Positions 25,641 to 34,148 of a stretch of DNA of 38,534 nucleotides are shown one piece after another. Position numbers and translations under genes: made by a program. The notes beneath the pieces are model-generated. The model searched no databases, was not told the origin of the DNA, and saw only the letters and a list, made by a program, of their open reading frames with translations. The stretch is from NCBI GenBank assembly GCA_018223105.1, contig JAAEYY010000018.1, positions 1 through 38,534 on the forward strand, written 5' to 3'. Origin of the DNA: a bacterium (GTDB lineage: Bacteria; Bacteroidota; Bacteroidia; NS11-12g; UBA9320). How positions within the stretch are numbered: position 1 is the first letter of the stretch; each line of letters begins with the position of its first letter.

Positions 25641-26698
25641 GATTCAAGTTTAACTCTTGGATCTAGTTTTACGTATATGATATCAACCAGAATATTCATA
25701 CAAATAAATATTAAAGCTATAAATAGAATGGACCCCATAACTACGGGAAGGTCACTCATTTCTAGGGCTTCAATTGTAATTCTACCTAAACCTCTCCAAT
25801 TAAAGATGTACTCTACAAAAAAGGCTCCGGCCAGTAATGAGGCAAACCAACCGCTAATAGCGGTTACTACCGGGTTAAGTGCATTGGGCAGAGCGTGCTT
25901 CCTCAGAATAACAGACGGACGCAAACCTTTACTCACTGCCGTTTTAATATAGTCTTTATTTAAGGTGTCGAGAATAGAACTCCTGGTAAGCAATATAAAT
26001 ATGGATAAAGGACGAACTCCTAGTGCAATTGCCGGAAGAATTAAGTTCTTCCATTCGTAATACGGTCCGGTAAAAGGGTCGAGATCTTTCCAACTTCCAC
26101 TCATATTTAATCCTGTAATATCGTGCAACACAAAACCAAATAACCAAGCAAGAATAATTGCACTGAAGAATGAAGGCACGGAAATACCGAGAGTACTTAC
26201 GAAAATAATGCCTTGATCTAACCAGCTGTTCGCTTTTAAGCCGGATATAACTCCTAAGGTAATTCCGATGAGCGCTGCTAGTAAAATAGATACAAGTGCC
26301 AATATGAAAGTGCCTTTGAACGCATCAACAATAATGGTATCTGTCCTTTCTCTGGATTGAAATGATCTTCTAAGAAAAGGACCTTTAAGTAAGATATGAA
26401 TCGAACCGACTTTGATCGTACTCAATGGATCGTACTTCTCTTCGAGCTCTGTTCTTTCCCCATTGTGAAAAGAGAGCGGAGAAAGATCGTTTAAAAAAAA
26501 CAAGTACTGTTTGCCTTTGCTTTGATCTAATCCAAATTCTTTCTTTATGGATTCCTGCGTGGCTTGGTCAGTTCGTTGCCCCACAGCCATACTTTCGGGA
26601 TTTGGAAACGAAAAACTAAATAAGAAGAATACCAGTGTTACAATACTGAACAGGATAACAATTCCTGCGCCGATTCTTCTTAATAGGAATAAGATCAT
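25637..26698 (-). CDS. ABC transporter permease, DppB/OppB type, without visible partners
   Basis: This inner-membrane permease belongs to the binding-protein-dependent transport family for peptides and nickel. The 353 residues have TM1 at about 9-30, a long periplasmic segment (about 35-120), five further TM segments, and the EAA loop at about 253-275 (DYIKTAVSKGLRPSVILRKHALPN), which contacts the ATPase. No DppC-type permease, ATP-binding subunit or substrate-binding protein is in the window, so partners must lie elsewhere. It overlaps its neighbours by 4 nt on both sides, placing it firmly in a cotranscribed unit with shikimate kinase and the DoxX-type protein. The substrate is unknown. 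Confidence 0.9.
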   Translation of the reverse strand: MILFLLRRIGAGIVILFSIVTLVFFLFSFSFPNPESMAVGQRTDQATQESIKKEFGLDQSKGKQYLFFLNDLSPLSFHNGERTELEEKYDPLSTIKVGSIHILLKGPFLRRSFQSRERTDTIIVDAFKGTFILALVSILLAALIGITLGVISGLKANSWLDQGIIFVSTLGISVPSFFSAIILAWLFGFVLHDITGLNMSGSWKDLDPFTGPYYEWKNLILPAIALGVRPLSIFILLTRSSILDTLNKDYIKTAVSKGLRPSVILRKHALPNALNPVVTAISGWFASLLAGAFFVEYIFNWRGLGRITIEALEMSDLPVVMGSILFIALIFICMNILVDIIYVKLDPRVKLES

Positions 26699-28227
26699 TG
26701 AGTATACTCCATCAATTCTTCGGGATCAGGTAATCGGGTTGAAGGCCAGTTTTCAATCACAGTAGACTCCTTAATAATAAGCAGTCCGGGATTAGACCGT
26801 ATTATCGATTTCAAATTGGTTTTATCACCAGAGTAAAAGTCAACCGATAATTGATGATCGTGCCTGAATTGTTCCACATTTTCCTGTGTGCTACCTGTTA
26901 GAGGATAGACCGCATGACCGGCTTCAGTCCAAGCTTTAATCAATTCTTTCAGTTTCGGGATGCTTTTAAGGTTTGCATGGTCCACATCATTGATCACAAT
27001 CATCATTTTCCAGACATCACCATTGTAGAAGCTATCCAATACTGAATTTCCATTTTTGTCAATCATCACGAAATCGTGAATAGGAGATTCATCCCCTTCC
27101 TGAATGATCTTATCTACTCGGTCTACGTATTTATAACCGTCCTTTTTGAGTTGTTCTGAATTGACTTGATTCGTTGTGAGTTCGAGTCGATCTCCGGCTT
27201 CATTTTCGTATATGAACAAGTACTCACGGATTTCTTGTTTTGCATCAGGACCCAAAGTGCTTTTTTCTAGAATATCATTTCCGGGTTTGAAGTGTAGGAA
27301 GTTTTTAACCGGCAAATAATACCAGCAATACAAAGAGAACCCGGTAACCACTACCACAGAGATTGAAATCACACGAATCCCAAATGCTTTGCTAAAAATA
27401 GGTTTCACATGCTTCCTGCCTATAAAAATGATAATAATAGCGGTGGAGAGAATAAGATCTTTATAGAAACTCTGTAAAGGGGTAAGCTTGATAGCATCTC
27501 CAAAACAACCGCAATCTTTTACAGCATCGTAGATTACAGAATACCCCGTTAAGAAGGTAAAGAAGATAATCATAAGCAGTAATAGCCATACGGTGAGCTT
27601 TGGTGCCCAGCCAATTAAAAGTGCTATTCCCAACACAATTTCAAAAACACATATAAATATGGCTAAGAAAAGGCTATACGATCCAAACCAGTGCATTAAA
27701 CCTACTAGTAAACTTTCAGATTTTACATAAGGCTCAATGTCTATGGTATGTATGTTCTCATTATCACTAAAACTTTTAAAAGCTACAGTTTTTTCCAGGA
27801 GCTGATTTCCTGCCACCATTGCTTTAATTGAAACTTCTTGCACCACGGAATTAGAATCCATGGTACTCAGGTCATTTTCGAAAAGCACCTTACCCGACAT
27901 TGTGATTTTAGCATGGGCTAGATGTACATATTCCGGCTCAAGGTCAGTGCCATCATTCATGTTGATACTCTGCCAGTCGCTGCAAGTAACAATAATTTGT
28001 GGATTGCCTAGATCGGGAATGATTTCGAATGTATCAGCGCGTTCTCCATCTTGTGTTCCGGTAAGAACAGTGACTTGTTCTTGCTCTACGGATAGATCGG
28101 TAGCAAAAACTTCAAAGTACTCTTCGAGTTTGTAGCTGAAACCTGTGGGGTCGTTGGACTTAATTAATCCTGAGAAAATAAACAGAAGGCCAACAAGAAC
28201 ACGGAGTAATCCTACAATATATTTCAT
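26695..28227 (-). CDS. BT_3928-like MauE/DoxX-type membrane protein with periplasmic insertion and thioredoxin-like tail
   Basis: The N-terminal TM helix (LLRVLVGLLFIFSGLIKSND, about 7-26) and the later four-helix region (about 174-300) with DCGCFGD (Cys239 and Cys241) match the MauE/DoxX-type proteins found in Bacteroidota. Between TM1 and TM2 lies an unusual soluble stretch of about 120 residues (about 45-165), mostly beta-strand-like with one Cys. The C-terminal about 150 residues (start about 360) resemble a thioredoxin/AlkA-type fold (IPKLKELIKAWTEAGHAVYPL) but I see no CxxC. A role in thiol-disulfide handling in the envelope is suggested by the family, not shown. It overlaps both neighbours by 4 nt. 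At 510 residues it is long for the family. Confidence 0.78.
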   Translation of the reverse strand: MKYIVGLLRVLVGLLFIFSGLIKSNDPTGFSYKLEEYFEVFATDLSVEQEQVTVLTGTQDGERADTFEIIPDLGNPQIIVTCSDWQSINMNDGTDLEPEYVHLAHAKITMSGKVLFENDLSTMDSNSVVQEVSIKAMVAGNQLLEKTVAFKSFSDNENIHTIDIEPYVKSESLLVGLMHWFGSYSLFLAIFICVFEIVLGIALLIGWAPKLTVWLLLLMIIFFTFLTGYSVIYDAVKDCGCFGDAIKLTPLQSFYKDLILSTAIIIIFIGRKHVKPIFSKAFGIRVISISVVVVTGFSLYCWYYLPVKNFLHFKPGNDILEKSTLGPDAKQEIREYLFIYENEAGDRLELTTNQVNSEQLKKDGYKYVDRVDKIIQEGDESPIHDFVMIDKNGNSVLDSFYNGDVWKMMIVINDVDHANLKSIPKLKELIKAWTEAGHAVYPLTGSTQENVEQFRHDHQLSVDFYSGDKTNLKSIIRSNPGLLIIKESTVIENWPSTRLPDPEELMEYTQ

Positions 28228-28775
28228 GCTTCAAAGAATTTGTTGATGCGTATAATAGCAAAAATAGCATAGTTCAGCATATCGCTAAAGTTTGCGTCGG
28301 TTCCTTCTGATATTAAGGTCTTACCCGACTTATCTTCAATTTGTTTGATTCGGAGTATTTTCATGAGAATAAGGTCTGTAAAAGTACTTACTCTAAGATC
28401 CTGCCAAGCTTCACCATAATCATGGTTTTTCTTGAGCATGAGGTTTTTACACTTTTCTACTTCAGCATCAAACTTTTGCATCACCTCATTTTTGTCCAAT
28501 TCTAAACTCTTTTCGTCTGATAAACTGAGCTGAATTAGAGCGATAATGCAATAGTTAGCAATTCCGATGTACTCAGATTCAATAGACTCTCCTACCTTAT
28601 TCTCTCCGGTTTCTTCCACACTTCGAATGCGTTGTGCTTTTATAAATATTTGATCCGTAATGGAACTGGGCCTCAAGATTCTCCAGGCGGTTCCATAATC
28701 AAAGGTTTTCTTTTCAAAGATTTCTCGGCATATGCCGATGGCTTTATCGAAGAGTATAGCGGTATCTGTCTGCAC
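28224..28775 (-). CDS. DUF1599 family protein with two internal repeats
   Basis: This 183-residue soluble protein consists of two related halves. KKTFDYGTAWRILRPSSITD (start about 22) and KKNHDYGEAWQDLRVSTFTD (start about 114) are clear repeats, each followed by a K-R/LRI helix and an acidic E-D/E pair. This is the DUF1599 domain, which Pfam groups with nucleotide-modification-associated domains; the biochemical role is unknown. The start is GTG at 28775. No in-frame ATG precedes it and the next Met is far downstream. It is the first gene of the minus-strand run leading to aroK and is divergent from folP, with 108 bp between starts; a nearby DUF1599-folP pairing is common in Bacteroidota. Confidence 0.88.
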   Translation of the reverse strand: MQTDTAILFDKAIGICREIFEKKTFDYGTAWRILRPSSITDQIFIKAQRIRSVEETGENKVGESIESEYIGIANYCIIALIQLSLSDEKSLELDKNEVMQKFDAEVEKCKNLMLKKNHDYGEAWQDLRVSTFTDLILMKILRIKQIEDKSGKTLISEGTDANFSDMLNYAIFAIIRINKFFEA

Positions 28776-28870
28776 TGAAACTATTTTGATGCGAAATTAT
28801 TCCTGATTATTGAGTACACAAATCCAATATTACACATTTAATACCCTTATTCTGAATTATTTGAATGAAC

Positions 28871-28878
28871 TAACTTCG
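28871..28878 (+). promoter_or_regulatory. Candidate -7 element for folP
   Basis: TAACTTCG is a 7 of 8 match to TAnnTTTG and ends 5 nt before the folP ATG. No TTG is found at the right distance upstream, so support is weak. The same TAnnTTCG plus 4-5 nt plus ATG arrangement occurs before the small lipoprotein and the DUF1801 gene. Confidence 0.3.
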
Positions 28879-28883
28879 CATGC

Positions 28884-29714
28884 ATGTTCAACTTGAATGT
28901 AAAAGGAAGACTGTATTCATTAAAAGAACCTTGGATTATGGGGATCTTAAATACTACCCCTGATTCATTTTTTGACGGTGGAAGGTTTAATCAAGTTGAA
29001 CAAGCTTTGGCAAAGGCTAGAACGATGGAAGAGGAGGGAGCCCATATTATTGATGTAGGTGGTTATAGTAGCCGGCCCGGGGCAGACGAGGTTTCTATTG
29101 ATGAAGAGATTTCAAGGGTGGTTCCTGTGGTAGAAGCGATACGAAAAGAGTCTAACATTCTTATTTCTATCGACACTTTTAGATCTCAAGTTGCAATAGC
29201 TGCTGTTGAAGCCGGTGCTGATATTGTAAATGATATTTCTGCGGGGGAAGATGATCCCGAGATGATCTCGACAGTTTCAAGTTTGAAAGTGCCTTATATC
29301 GTCATGCATAAAAAAGGAGTGCCAAAAACTATGCATCAGAACCCGGAGTATAAAGATGTTAGTCTGGAAGTATTCCAATACTTGCAGGATAAATTACATG
29401 AATGCAGAACTGCAGGAATAAAGGACCTTATTCTTGATCCCGGATTTGGTTTCGGGAAAAGCATCGCACATAATTATGAATTATTGGCCAACCTTGATTT
29501 ATTCAAAATGTTGGATGCACCACTTTTAGTTGGCATTTCCAGAAAATCTATGATATATAAGGTATTAAACACAGAAGCCGAAAATGCATTATTAGGAACT
29601 CAAGTTTTGAATACCTGGGCCTTAAAATCAGGTGCTCACATTTTGCGTGTTCACGACGTAAAAGAATGTGTACAAACTGTGAAGATCTGGAAAAGGATTC
29701 AGGAATATCTGTGA
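28884..29714 (+). CDS. folP: Dihydropteroate synthase
   Basis: FolP joins 6-hydroxymethyl-dihydropterin pyrophosphate to p-aminobenzoate in folate synthesis. The 276 residues match the family. Signature 1 is GILNTTPDSFFDGG at 20-33; signature 2 is GAHIIDVGGYSSRPGA at 52-67, with GYSSRPG where GGESTRPG is usual. Further matches are SIDTFRSQVA, NDISAG, the MH of YIVMHKKGVP, DPGFGFGKS and VGISRKS. All pterin-phosphate and pABA site motifs appear present, so it should be active. The ATG at 28884 fits the N-terminus. It is divergent from the DUF1599 gene. No terminator is obvious before the next gene 157 bp downstream. Confidence 0.96.
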   Translation: MFNLNVKGRLYSLKEPWIMGILNTTPDSFFDGGRFNQVEQALAKARTMEEEGAHIIDVGGYSSRPGADEVSIDEEISRVVPVVEAIRKESNILISIDTFRSQVAIAAVEAGADIVNDISAGEDDPEMISTVSSLKVPYIVMHKKGVPKTMHQNPEYKDVSLEVFQYLQDKLHECRTAGIKDLILDPGFGFGKSIAHNYELLANLDLFKMLDAPLLVGISRKSMIYKVLNTEAENALLGTQVLNTWALKSGAHILRVHDVKECVQTVKIWKRIQEYL

Positions 29715-29871
29715 GTCAGTGACTTGCGAAAAATGTCATTTTATAATCATTTGATTTTCAATCGCTTGCAACAATTTGATAATATTGGCTTAGCGTAATC
29801 TTCACTGGGGGGTAACGATGAGTTAACATTAGAGCAGAACGTTTGCAGCAGAAATTCAAAGCAATAATCAA

Positions 29872-31170
29872 ATGAAAAAAATCTTTAATCTATTTGCAAT
29901 CGTTATCGTATTCAGTTCAACATTATTAGTTGGATGTGGTCCTGATGGAGGAGGCGATGACCCAAAACCTCAAACAGAAACAATTACCAAGTCAGGGATG
30001 ATCTCTGAAGATGAAACTTGGACTGCTGACAAAATATATTTATTAGCAAACAAAGTGGTAGTTTCAGATGGAGCAACTTTAACTATCGAGCCAGGTACAA
30101 TCATCAAAGGTCAAACTGGGTCAGGTTCCTTAGCATCTGCTTTAATCGTAGCTCAAGGAGGTAAAATCAACGCTGCAGGAACAAAAGAAAATCCAATCAT
30201 CTTTACTTCTATACTTGATAATATTGAAGTTGGTCAGAAATCAGGTACTAATCTTACCGAGAACGATCGTGAGAAATGGGGAGGTGTTATCATTTTAGGT
30301 AAAGCTCCTATTTCAGCAGAAGACGGAGATAACCTTGCTCAAATTGAAGGAATACCTGCTGATGATGCCTTTGGTGCTTACGGAGGATCTGATCCTGCTG
30401 ATAACTCTGGAACATTTACCTATGTTTCAATCCGTCACGGTGGTGCTCTTATAGGAGAAGGTAACGAAATCAATGGTCTTACTCTTGGTGGAGTTGGAAC
30501 CGGAACAACTATACATCATGTTGAGGTTGTAGGAACCCTTGATGATGGTATGGAGTGTTTCGGTGGAACTGTAAATATCTCTCATGCTATTGTTGCATTC
30601 CAAGGAGACGACGGTATTGATTTAGATATGAACTATTCTGGTACTATCGATAACTTTATTGTAATTCACGGTGGTGACACTGACGAAGGTTTAGAAATTG
30701 ATGGTCCTGAAGGATCTACTTACACTGATGGATTGTTCACATTGAAAAACGGAACTATTCGCTCAACTGACGGTGCGGGTTCTGCTGCTGATTTAAAGTC
30801 TAAAGCTCAAGGAACAATCGAGAACTGTACTTTCAGCGGGTATACTAACTGGGTAAAGGTTAGAGCTAACTTTGATGCTGATAATTCATGTGCTGTAAAA
30901 TCAGACGCATGGAAATATATCACAGATGCAACTGCTAAATTGATTTTGAAAGACAATCAATTTGTTGGAGCTTCTGATGTTGCTACTGCTGTAAATGCGT
31001 ACACTGCTGTTGAAGCATGTGAAGGATCTCTTGATGCTTCAGCTCAAACTGCTCTTGATGTAGCTATCGCTGCCGGTAATAATACTGCTCCTGCTTCAGC
31101 TTCAGGTGGAGCAAATACTTCTGAATTTGATACTTGGTCTTGGACCGCAATCAACGGAAAAATAAATTAA
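29872..31170 (+). CDS. Beta-helix-like surface/periplasmic lipoprotein paired with a TonB receptor
   Basis: This 432-residue lipoprotein has a lipobox LVGC (Cys22) and then a Gly/Asp-rich linker (GPDGGGDDPK). The rest is rich in Gly, Asn, Asp and short strands, with blocks such as VVSDGATLTIEPGTIIKGQ (51-69), GGKINAAGTKENPIIFTS, WGGVIILGKAPI, GTGTTIHHVEVVGTLDDGMECFGG and IVAFQGDDGIDLDMNYSG. This repeat-like pattern is typical of right-handed parallel beta-helix proteins. Related Bacteroidota proteins are often mislabelled as multidrug transporters; nothing here supports transport. A 69-nt gap with a hairpin separates it from a TonB-dependent receptor, so the two probably form a unit in which this lipoprotein is expressed at a different level. 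The ligand is unknown. Confidence 0.82.
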   Translation: MKKIFNLFAIVIVFSSTLLVGCGPDGGGDDPKPQTETITKSGMISEDETWTADKIYLLANKVVVSDGATLTIEPGTIIKGQTGSGSLASALIVAQGGKINAAGTKENPIIFTSILDNIEVGQKSGTNLTENDREKWGGVIILGKAPISAEDGDNLAQIEGIPADDAFGAYGGSDPADNSGTFTYVSIRHGGALIGEGNEINGLTLGGVGTGTTIHHVEVVGTLDDGMECFGGTVNISHAIVAFQGDDGIDLDMNYSGTIDNFIVIHGGDTDEGLEIDGPEGSTYTDGLFTLKNGTIRSTDGAGSAADLKSKAQGTIENCTFSGYTNWVKVRANFDADNSCAVKSDAWKYITDATAKLILKDNQFVGASDVATAVNAYTAVEACEGSLDASAQTALDVAIAAGNNTAPASASGGANTSEFDTWSWTAINGKIN

Positions 31171-31190
31171 AATTTTATAAATGAATCTAA

Positions 31191-31215
31191 GGGGATCCCG
31201 TTTATCGGGATTCCC
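31191..31215 (+). terminator. Intergenic hairpin between lipoprotein and TonB receptor (partial terminator or attenuator)
   Basis: A 10-bp stem with one G-U pair (GGGGATCCCG 31191-31200, CGGGATTCCC 31206-31215) has a 5-nt loop. The following TATTTGTG is only weakly T-rich, so termination is probably incomplete. It lies 20 nt after one stop and 24 nt before the next ATG. This suits 3'-end protection or attenuation within an operon. Confidence 0.65.
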
Positions 31216-31239
31216 TATTTGTGTGTAATAGATCAAAAA

Positions 31240-34095
31240 ATGAAATTATTTCAATTCTTTTCAATCGCGCTTTTTAGCCTCTTGACATTTGCCGCTCAAG
31301 CTCAGAATGGCACTTTTCGTGGTCAGGTGTTTGACGAGAACTCAAACGAAAAATTAATTGGTGCAACTGTTCGGTGTTTAACTTCACCTGCAGGAGCTTA
31401 TACAGATTTAGAAGGAAGCTTTTCTTTCTCACTACCCGCTGGTACCCACTCAATAGAAATTTCATATCTCGGAATAACTAAAACAGTAACCGATATCGAA
31501 ATCAAATCTGGAGAAACTACATTCCTAGAAATACCTTTTTCAACCAAAGTTGAGTCTGTAGATGCAGTAAAGGTAACAGCAACAAGAATTACAAATACGA
31601 ATAAAGCACTAGATGTTGCTCGAATAAAAGAAGTGAGCTTAACGGATGGTGTGTCGGGTCAACAGGCAAGAAAAGCAGGTGCTACTGATGCTGCTCAAAT
31701 GACCCAGCAAATTCCGGGATTATCGGTTCAAGGTGGTAAGTACGTTTACGTTCGAGGATTGGGAGACCGATATACAAAAACCATTCTTAATGGAATGATA
31801 ATACCTGGTTTGGACCCCGATAGAAACACAGTTCAGATGGATATTTTCCCATCGAATATTCTGGATAACATCATTGTATACAAAACCTTTACTCCGGATT
31901 TACCGGGAGATTGGGCCGGAGGTGTAGTTGATATCAATACCAAAGCATTCCCAAATACAAAAACACAGACTATCGGCTTTAGCTTAAGCTATAATCCCGC
32001 TCAACATTTTCAATCAGATTACCTGGCGAGCTCAGTAAGTAATACAGATTGGCTTGGGTTTGATGATGGTAGCAGAGCACTTCCAATAAGTAAAGATATA
32101 AATCTTGCTAGAGAATATGATCCAGCTTTAAACGATCCTAAACTGACCGAATTTACAAGAAGCTTTAACAACGAGTTATCACCGGTTCAGAGATTAAATG
32201 TGCCAGATTTCAGACTGTCTTACTCTTTGGGAGATCAAATTAATAAAGGTGATACTACTTACGGTTACAGTATTGCGTTGAATTATAAAAAGACAACGGA
32301 TTTCTATGACAGCGTTTACTACGGGACTTTTATAAAGTCTCAAAATCCAGAAGTAAATGAAATGCTACTTGATCGAGATGCTTACGGCCCTCAATCTAAT
32401 CAAAACGTAACATGGAGTGCTATGTTGGGAGGTGCTTATAAGCTTAAAAGTAATCGCTACACTGTCAATTTACTTCATATACAAAATGGAGAAACCAGAG
32501 CCGCTGATCTGATTCAAGAGGATTATCGTGAAAATCCATCCCTTATTTTCAAAAACAACCTTGAATACACTCAGCGAAGTGTAACCAACTTGATATTAAC
32601 CGGGCGTCACGAAAAAGACAGCTCACCCTGGGCTATTGATTGGAAATTGTCACCGACCTACAGTAGAATATATGAGCCGGATATTAAATTAACTGCATTC
32701 GAATTAACAGATGATATCGTTCCAAAATTTGTTTTCCGATTGTCGGCCGGAGCAGAAGCTACAAGAACTTATCGTTATCTGAACGAATGGAACTACAATG
32801 CTAGAGTTGATTTCGAACGTAAGATGAAATTGCGTAACGGAAGAGAATCAAAACTGAGATTTGGTATGTTGGAAACCTTCAAAATGCGTGATTTTGAAAT
32901 TTTAAACTATCAGTTCAGATTGGTTCAACCTGAGAAATTTAACTGGACAGGTGATGCTAACGAGTTATTAATAGAAGAAAATATCTGGACTGTAAACCCA
33001 ATGGGAGAGGATTCAGGTGTTTATGTGACGGGTAATCCGGAGCCTGCAAATACCTTTTCTGCTCAACAAAATGTGCTGGGAATATATGCTATGCAAGAAT
33101 TGCCTTTGAGCAATAAGTTACTATTGATCTACGGTGCTCGTTTAGAGAAAGCAGATAATTTCTATACAGGTCAAAACCAACAAGGAGTAATATACGATAG
33201 AGCACATTTATTGGACGAGCTCAACGTGTTACCATCAGTAAACTTCAAGTATGAAGTCTTTGAACGCGAAGATCGAACAATAATGAATTTTAGGGTTTCA
33301 TACTCCAGAACCTTAGCAAGGCCTTCATTTAAAGAACTATCAAATGCCCAAATTCAAGACCGTATTTCCGGCAGAACCTTTATTGGTAATGATTCTTTGG
33401 TCCAAACAGAGGTTGATAACGTTGATCTCCGTTTAGAGTACTTTGGTAAATACTCGCAGATGGCATCTTTCAGTGCCTTTTATAAAAACTTCTCTAATCC
33501 AATTGAGTTAGTGGCTTATAACGCAACAAGCCCTAACGATTTTCAGCCTAGAAATGTTGGAAATGCCAGCATATATGGAGTTGAGTTGGAGCTGAGAAAG
33601 AAATTAAACTTTGCATCTGATACCTTCTATATTACTGCACTTGGACTGAATTCAACTTTTGTTTATTCAAGCGTAGAGATGACCAAAGAAGAGCGCGTTG
33701 GAAGACAATCTGCGGCAAGAGAAGGTGAAGTAATAGGTACGCATCGAGACATGGTGGGACAGTCACCTTATATCATAAATGCCTATGTTAACTATACCCA
33801 TATCGATAAAGGATGGGATGCTACTTTGACCTACAATGTGCAAGGTCCTAGACTTGCCGTTGTTGGTGTGGCTCGTAATCCTGATGTTTACGATATGCCA
33901 TTCCACAGTCTTACTTTCCGTATTTCAAAAGAGTTTGGAGAAAACGACAAATTCCAATTGAACTTTACGGCTAAAAATATTCTGAACAGCGAGAAGTACT
34001 CAGTGTACCGATCTTATCAAGCCGAGGACCAAATGTTCTCTTGGATGCTGCCTCAGAGAAGCTTTTCACTGGGCTTCAGGTATAACCTGGACTAG
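31240..34095 (+). CDS. TonB-dependent outer-membrane receptor with carboxypeptidase-like domain
   Basis: This is an outer-membrane receptor of 951 residues from the ATG at 31240, which opens a clean signal peptide (MKLFQFFSIALFSLLTFAAQA, cleaved about residue 21); an upstream in-frame GTG would add seven unlikely residues. The carboxypeptidase-regulatory-like domain is at about 24-105 (GQVFDENSNEKLIGATV). The plug at about 125-235 includes IPGLSVQGGKYVYVRGLGDRYT, LNGMIIPGLDPDRNTVQMDIFP and DLPGDWAGGVVDINTK. The barrel ends with SFSLGFRYNLD. It lies behind the beta-helix-like lipoprotein and probably shares its promoter. The substrate is unknown; no SusD-like gene is present. Confidence 0.94.
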   Translation: MKLFQFFSIALFSLLTFAAQAQNGTFRGQVFDENSNEKLIGATVRCLTSPAGAYTDLEGSFSFSLPAGTHSIEISYLGITKTVTDIEIKSGETTFLEIPFSTKVESVDAVKVTATRITNTNKALDVARIKEVSLTDGVSGQQARKAGATDAAQMTQQIPGLSVQGGKYVYVRGLGDRYTKTILNGMIIPGLDPDRNTVQMDIFPSNILDNIIVYKTFTPDLPGDWAGGVVDINTKAFPNTKTQTIGFSLSYNPAQHFQSDYLASSVSNTDWLGFDDGSRALPISKDINLAREYDPALNDPKLTEFTRSFNNELSPVQRLNVPDFRLSYSLGDQINKGDTTYGYSIALNYKKTTDFYDSVYYGTFIKSQNPEVNEMLLDRDAYGPQSNQNVTWSAMLGGAYKLKSNRYTVNLLHIQNGETRAADLIQEDYRENPSLIFKNNLEYTQRSVTNLILTGRHEKDSSPWAIDWKLSPTYSRIYEPDIKLTAFELTDDIVPKFVFRLSAGAEATRTYRYLNEWNYNARVDFERKMKLRNGRESKLRFGMLETFKMRDFEILNYQFRLVQPEKFNWTGDANELLIEENIWTVNPMGEDSGVYVTGNPEPANTFSAQQNVLGIYAMQELPLSNKLLLIYGARLEKADNFYTGQNQQGVIYDRAHLLDELNVLPSVNFKYEVFEREDRTIMNFRVSYSRTLARPSFKELSNAQIQDRISGRTFIGNDSLVQTEVDNVDLRLEYFGKYSQMASFSAFYKNFSNPIELVAYNATSPNDFQPRNVGNASIYGVELELRKKLNFASDTFYITALGLNSTFVYSSVEMTKEERVGRQSAAREGEVIGTHRDMVGQSPYIINAYVNYTHIDKGWDATLTYNVQGPRLAVVGVARNPDVYDMPFHSLTFRISKEFGENDKFQLNFTAKNILNSEKYSVYRSYQAEDQMFSWMLPQRSFSLGFRYNLD

Positions 34096-34114
34096 TGGAT
34101 CTTTTACACACAGT

Positions 34115-34148
34115 AAAAGCCCGGTGAGATTTCTTGCCGGGTTTTTTT
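34115..34148 (+). terminator. Rho-independent terminator after the second TonB receptor
   Basis: The stem AAAAGCCCGG (34115-34124) pairs with CCGGGTTTTT (34137-34146), with one G-U pair and a 12-nt loop, followed by T residues to 34148. The T-tract overlaps the stop codon (34147-34149) of the convergent TPR-like lipoprotein gene. It may also act weakly on the opposite strand. Confidence 0.88.

Noticed and set aside
28224..29714. Cyclic-di-AMP synthase next to folP, as in many Bacteroidota
   Set aside because: No diadenylate cyclase domain is present on either side of folP in this window.
29872..31170. Multidrug transporter, a label often attached to this protein type
   Set aside because: The protein is a lipoprotein with no membrane segments beyond the signal and a beta-helix-like repeat pattern.
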